From contig JAILWY010000021.1 of the NCBI GenBank assembly GCA_022113835.1, positions 1,178,001 to 1,242,000 of the forward strand: a stretch of DNA of 64,000 nucleotides, read 5' to 3'. The stretch is from Atopsyche davidsoni. Its lineage: Eukaryota; Arthropoda; Insecta; Trichoptera; Hydrobiosidae. Under the pieces are notes generated by a model. That model was not told where the DNA came from, made no database searches, and was given only the letters and a program-made list of their open reading frames with translations. Each line of letters starts with the position of its first letter. The first letter of the stretch is position 1. Position numbers and translations under genes: made by a program. Below, one piece after another: positions 59,037 through 64,000 of this stretch.

Positions 59037-59266
59037 GATATGATTAAGTACATTTTTTCAAATATTGAAAAATGATTAAAGAAACTCTCAGAAAAATATC
59101 AACGTGACTTGTGTGAGATTATACCAACGAGTCACTGGTACTTAGCGAGAATTTTTAACAATCATATCCCATAAGTGAGTATTATGCCAATTAAATATTG
59201 TGTCTGCACAATATTGGGTTTCTTTAATCATTTTTCAATATTTGAAAATATGTACTTAATCATATC
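59037..59266. mobile_element. family A subfamily copy with 49-bp inverted ends
   Basis: Arms 59,037-59,085 and 59,218-59,266 are complementary at 48 of 49 positions (start GATATGATTAAGTAC). Between them is a shrunken head (ACGAGTCACTGGTACTTAGCG, then the TTTTTAACAATCATATCCC extension). The arms belong to the ATTGAAAA subfamily seen at 34.6 kb, not to the ACATAGAAGATG subfamily. Confidence 0.85.
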
Positions 59267-59287
59267 AATCAATAAAACCTATATATT

Positions 59288-59587
59288 ATTACTAATATGA
59301 TTAGGCACATTAGTTCATACATAGAAGATGATTTTAAAGAAACTCTCAGAAAAATATCATCGTGATTTGTGTGGGATTTGAACCCACATCCCCTGGCTTA
59401 CATGGCTGGTATACCAACCCTTGTACTAACGAATCCGTATAGTACACCGGCCATGTAAACCAGGGGATTATTACTAATCATATTAGTAATAATATAATAA
59501 ACCCGTAATGAGTAATAAATACGCATCTGATTGACGTCCAATCGAAAAAAATAGGCAAAATCGTTCATACTGTGAGACGGTCTTCAC
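59288..59587 (-). mobile_element. family A element with complete tail
   Basis: A minus-strand body and T arm (GGTTCAAATCC) are followed by part of the anticodon arm in the opposite orientation (CACCGGCCATGTAAACCAGG, near 59,445). The plus-strand tail then runs through ACGCATCTGATTGACGTCC to the end motif GTGAGACGGTCTTCAC (59,572-59,587). It is the most complete view of the tail. Confidence 0.8.
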
Positions 59588-59967
59588 AAAAATCAATAAT
59601 ATAGATATTTATAGATGAAATTCGATTATTTAGTTGAATAAACTTTTGATAAAATAACGCGTATACAATGTCAATTTTAAGCTTGATCGTATACTGTACG
59701 AAAAGCTCTAGTGAAGTTGAAGGGCTGGAGGGTTTCATACATATCGAGACGCTGGCAATTTTTAAGAAAAGCCGTACGTGTTTTATGTTCGTCAGTAGTA
59801 ATAAAACAGTAAATATATATTTATGCAACGGTTCCGTGTAAAACGGCTCGGGTGCAATACACGAAGGTGTGACTGGAATGGTTCGGGCGGCATTACCTCG
59901 GCACATCGCATTAGGGGCGACCTTGGTCTTGGCTTGGGCATGCCGTCCACGCTCCGCCGGGCCATTA

Positions 59968-60207
59968 GCGGCCCAAATAAATCCACACGAGCATCGCAGC
60001 GGACAAACTGCCTCCGGGCACATCCCATGTGACGTCAGCGGTGCAGCCAGAAACCAGATGCCGGGCAGCCTCATCAGAGACCGGTGTGAACCTCTCATGA
60101 GCCGCCTCCAAAGCCAGGAATCGCATCACGTGCTCCCTAGCTGTGAAGTCACCAGCGCAATAGTAATTGATAGCCGACTCGCGGGTCCATCTCCATGGCT
60201 TGTTTGG
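59968..60207 (-). pseudogene. 80-codon coding-like stretch, family unknown
   Basis: On the minus strand, between stops at 60,208-60,210 and 59,965-59,967, the frame reads WRWTRESAINYYCAGDFTAR, then EHVMRFLALEAAHERFTPVS, then DEAARHLVSGC and a hydrophobic end (SAAMLVWIYLGR). Codon composition and residue mix are much more protein-like than the overlapping frames, including the longer minus frame 59,565-60,098 and the plus frame 59,869-60,237. There is no ATG and no good splice site, and the next 40 codons seem to continue in another frame. I take it as a broken gene piece, perhaps of a transposon or of transferred origin. I cannot name the family. Confidence 0.3.
60030..60037. promoter_or_regulatory. 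CRE palindrome TGACGTCA
   Basis: Full CREB/ATF site inside the coding-like stretch; probably incidental. Confidence 0.3.
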
Positions 60208-60237
60208 TCACTTGCAGGCAAAGCATCGGACATGTGA

Positions 60238-61014
60238 AATTTGGAGACGGAGTGCAAATATACTGACGCATTAGACAAGCTGCTGACAATTGTTGCTGAC
60301 ATGTAATTTATTCATTTGATAAATGTCAACCAAGATAAAACCACAAAAAAAAATGCACGGAAATGAAGCATTATACAGGTTGCTACAACACTTAAAAAGC
60401 TTTCCATATATTTCATACAATATAGTGATTTGAACTATTGTCTATGATCTACAAAGATTACGCAAGAAGCTCATCCAATGCGCAAAGTATTTAAATATAT
60501 AAAAAAAAGCATTAATGTAACATGACGTCACCAGTATGATAGGGATGACATGAAATCACCACGAAAACAGAGAAGCGTCTGAACATCCCCCAGAGTTTGC
60601 GGTGGCAATGGAAGAATGTTAAAACGTCTGCTCCATATAAGGGAGGAAACACACTTCCAACTTCGTTCAAGAGCCTAATGAGAATATGAATAAATAATCA
60701 ATATATCAGTATGAATAAGATTTGTTTTCATTGATATCATTTTTTTAGAATTATTAATATATATTATGTGATATGTGCTGGCACGCTAAGGGTTTTTTTT
60801 GTGTATTTTTTTTTTTCATCTCGTGCTCGCGCGTTCACAGTAGTAATGTATTGCCAGTGGAAATGATTTCATTAAATACGAAAAAAAAAAACCAATCTAT
60901 GTTTCAATAAATCAAGCTATAATTTTATACGTGTAGTTGGTAACATTTTAGCGGTTTCGGCGTTCACGTCCTATTGGTCAATTTGGATAATAACAAAAAT
61001 GATTGATTTATTAT
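60238..61014. other. A+T-rich stretch with one CRE palindrome
   Basis: TGACGTCA at 60,523-60,530 in a mixed patch (60,515-60,660). Otherwise A+T filler. Confidence 0.5.
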
Positions 61015-61120
61015 TGCGGCCGGCCGAAGCTGTGCCCGTCGCACGGAGGCGCAGACGGCCGCACCGACTGCCATAAAAGTCGTACGACGGTCGCTTTACG
61101 ACGCGCTTTACGATATACAA
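61015..61120 (+). promoter_or_regulatory. promoter-like GC island
   Basis: GCGGCCGGCCGAAGC starts a sharp GC island. CATAAAAG (61,072-61,079) is a TATA-like word, followed by the palindrome GTCGTACGAC (61,079-61,088) and two copies of CGCTTTACGA (about 61,092 and 61,104). The order is compatible with a small core promoter reading to the right. No frame follows. Confidence 0.25.
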
Positions 61121-64000
61121 CCTGCATGTTTATTATCTAGATATCCGCACATATTTTATTTTAAAATGTTGGCTTTGATTCCGTTGCGTATTGTTCAGAG
61201 AGATTTGTAAATTGCTATTCAAGCGTAAATCTTATGTATGCGGTTCGTGATTTTTTTTTTAAAAGGATTTTAATCAAATTTTAAATTATTTTAACTTGAG
61301 GCTTTCGATCACCATGAATTGTATGATTCAGGAAAAATAAAGTTGTTTAAAATAAGCTAACAGGAAATTGAATATTTTATTTGCTCAAATAAGAAGTTTT
61401 ACAACTTAAACGGACTTTGGTAATCATTTTTTTATCGATATCCTTAAAACGTTATTATTGTAGTTTCTGGCCGACGACCAATGAATAAATTAAATATCCA
61501 AATGGCCGAAAGAGAGATAGAGAGTGCTTTCTCTTTTCAACTGCTTTTCCAGACTTATAAACAAAATAAATCGTAATTTTTTGTCATGATATTGAAAAAT
61601 TAAAAAAAAACCTATTTGTTTTGTAGATTTAATATATTTATTCAGTGTTATGATTATACTAATTACGTATTATTACAAAATATTCTTCTTTTTTATACTG
61701 AAGAGTTGAAAATAAAATATTCAAATGCTTTGAAGTATGTGAATAGAATTTAACATAAAAATAAGAACCTATTTTTTTTTTAAAGAAAACTCGTATATTT
61801 AATACAATAGAAGTTATTGTTTAGAGAATACAATTTCTTTTATTTAGAATTCTCCCTTTCGTAAACAAAAAAAGGAAAAAAAGTTGAAAGAGATTAATAT
61901 ACCTTATTAGAATAAAGCTGGAGCTAGGATTACAAATATATTTTACAATTGAAGCAGCAGAAGTAGAAGTTTTAGCAGCATTCTACCGGTGTTATTTCAT
62001 AACTAAACTGAAGCAGAAAAATAGTATTTGATAATTTAATTTTATGAATTAGCCATCGTTTATACTGGTCATATTACTCGCACGACTTTTGCGGCTGTCT
62101 TTGGATATGCCAGCTTAAATTAAATTAAGTAAATTACAGAGTATTACAGATAAGTGGACATCTCACTCCGACCAAAACAATCACAGCAGGCAATGGGAGC
62201 GTCGTTTTTATTCATACAGAAACTAATAATACACGTGAAAAAATATTACAACGGTTGCAAATTAAATCATTTACCAGGAGATGATTTGTACTTCACGTAA
62301 AAACGTAATTGATATATCAGTGAGGCAACGTATTAAAACAATTCGCACCTTCTACAACGTCGTGGAATTTGATTTAAAGCTTTAATATATTCTGCTTTTT
62401 CATAAAGTACTCATCATCATATTGTTTTAGCGGTTATTAGTCTTTGCTCATCTTATGTGTAGCAGAAAGGTTTTGCATTTATAAAAAAAAATTGACCCAA
62501 GATTTTACTATCTTTAAAGTTTACGTTTGGAGATCAAATCGTTGTTAAACTTTTCAGAATAAATCAAAGATATACAAAATCGTTGAAACCAGTTATTTTT
62601 TAGCACTCGATAAAAACAAACATTTTATTTATTTATTTGTGTTAAGTATTATTTATATCAATCTATTGCGATTATCAAATGTATATATAAAAAGGAAAAA
62701 ATGCGACATTAAAACTATTTTGTGTAAAACACTGAAGATTGCGTGGCCGTAACATTTTAATCGAGATCTCATTTGAATGCAAAAAAGCAAAGGATAAAGG
62801 AATTAAGCACTCTGTGTTTTTATAGGTGAATTTATCATGAAAAACTACTTTGAACTATTAATAGATCAATTTTATTTTAAAATAATAATATAAAAAACTT
62901 TTTTATGATTTAAAAGCTTTTAAGGGTTACACCGTGTTAAAAAAGAATATTATTTTAGCATAGTAAACAAATAAGTTTTGTACAATTTATACACGTCTGA
63001 CATTTTGATTCATAATATTACATTTAATCTATTAGCGATTTTGTTATATATATATTAATTCTACATTTTTGTAATATTATGAACTTGTACACAAATAAAT
63101 ATCTGAGAATATACTTATCTTTTTGTGATGAAATCCGTCCTGTTGAGGCATTGTACTAAAAACATAACGCACAAAATTCGTACAGTTCGCTCGTAGAACT
63201 ACACAATAAACCTTAGACCAACCTCACCTTGTGCATGCATTAAATTTATGAAATAATGATAAACTATTATTTACTATTTACGTGTTTAGAACTTAGAAAT
63301 TAGATTCTGGGTTTCACGAGTGCAGACAGATCAAATATGGTGACGCAAACTAATGCTTTCGCTCAATCAGAGGACGAAGAAGTGCACCAGTGACGGCGCA
63401 CTTTTCCCGGAAATAACAAGACACCGTGTAAATAAGGAAGAAGAGTGGAGCTGCAGGTAACCTGAGTGGCGCAGGTGAGAAGACGCCACTCCTCGAGAGC
63501 CCCGGGCCGGGGACCTGAGGCGGCCCTGCATTCCGATAATGCACAGTTCTCGCTGTTATTCTGCGTTATTTTTGGCTGCCTCGTGGGAATGGCGAGGTAA
63601 TCGAAAAACAGACAAAAGATTTTCAGTCAGTCAAATTGATGTAATAGTAAAAATGACTAAATTTTTGATTCGTTCTACGACAAATGGGTGTGATTTTTTT
63701 TTATTTCATATTTAAATCAAATATTATTTTAAATAGGTAGATAAAATTGAAATATTTGATGCTAAAGTTTTTTTGGTAATTTTTACAAATATCAGATAAT
63801 ATATTTTATTTATACTCAAATAACACATGAGATTAAATAAAATGCTTTTTCAAGCGATATGTATTGTAATAAAAAAAGTGATCAATAAAAAAAAAAAAAA
63901 TTACAATATCAAAGTTATCTTTTCATTTTTATTTACGATAATTATGAACATGTTCATAGAAAGACACTTATTTGTTTTCGTTTCAAAAAATCAAGGATTT
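61121..64000. other. A+T-rich stretch, nothing recognised
   Basis: A GC patch at 63,380-63,545 has a 64-codon minus frame without support. Homopolymer runs dominate the rest. Confidence 0.55.

Noticed and set aside
59565..60098. Longest open frame in the window (177 codons, minus)
   Set aside because: Its last 90 codons run through A+T-rich filler next to a family A tail, and in the GC-rich half a different frame is more protein-like. No domain or start context.
59869..60237. 122-codon plus frame
   Set aside because: Antisense to the more credible 80-codon minus stretch; its composition follows from GC-rich DNA with few stops.
1..64000. CRISPR arrays, rRNA genes, bacterial operons or viral genes
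   Set aside because: No regularly spaced identical repeats with unique spacers, no rRNA-like conserved words, no tightly packed frames with ribosome-binding sites, and no viral protein motifs were seen.

Overview
This window reads as nuclear DNA of an animal, most likely an insect. It is very A+T-rich, has no operons or closely packed genes, and carries short runs of the arthropod-type telomeric pentamer (CCTAA) at about 6.19 kb and 13.26 kb. It also holds fossils of non-LTR retrotransposons, several tRNA-derived heads with RNA polymerase III A and B boxes, microsatellites, and many short dispersed and inverted repeats. I see no rRNA gene, no intact tRNA gene, no CRISPR array and no full-length protein-coding gene. 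The longest open frame is 177 codons, and half of it lies in A+T-rich filler. The window is best described as intergenic or long-intron sequence.

The best-defined structure is a mobile family, called family A here. It has a tRNA-like head (B box GGTTCAAATCC), a body, and a tail ending in GTGAGACGGTCTTCAC. Copies or parts lie at 9.0, 9.7, 10.3, 10.8, 20.0, 34.5, 47.9, 59.0 and 59.3 kb. Several copies are head-to-head fold-backs, and one pair of arms matches at 48 of 49 positions. A second family (C) occurs at 20.7, 32.9 and 48.95 kb. In one copy a 17-bp piece has expanded into an eight-unit minisatellite; another copy has interrupted a tandem repeat. A third, 590-bp repeat (E) occurs at 1.9 and 49.7 kb. 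LINE-type coding relics lie at 9.4, 32.1 and 35.8 kb.

Three places (11.5, 40.8 and 42.0 kb) carry the box order of hammerhead ribozymes: CTGA-N-GA-like box, short hairpin, GAAA-like box. The 11.5-kb site is the most convincing. The 42.0-kb site sits inside a 62-bp perfect inverted repeat that landed in a 285-bp tandem repeat with a 13-bp direct repeat on each side.

Small GC-rich islands punctuate the A+T background at 0.6, 1.2, 6.1, 8.2, 9.9, 20.5, 23.6, 32.6, 34.3, 42.5, 48.5, 51.7, 59.9 and 61.0 kb. Several hold G- or C-runs able to form quadruplexes, CRE palindromes (TGACGTCA), or short frames with protein-like composition. The strongest exon candidate is a 51-bp exon at 56,891-56,941 (+): good acceptor, start codon, MATWALL, good donor. 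A donor-ended frame at 1,206-1,402 (+) could belong to an earlier exon of a plus-strand gene spanning the window, but nothing here proves it. Other coding-like stretches without assigned function lie at 9,929-10,240 (+), 40,841-41,140 (-), 46,730-46,981 (+) and 59,968-60,207 (-).
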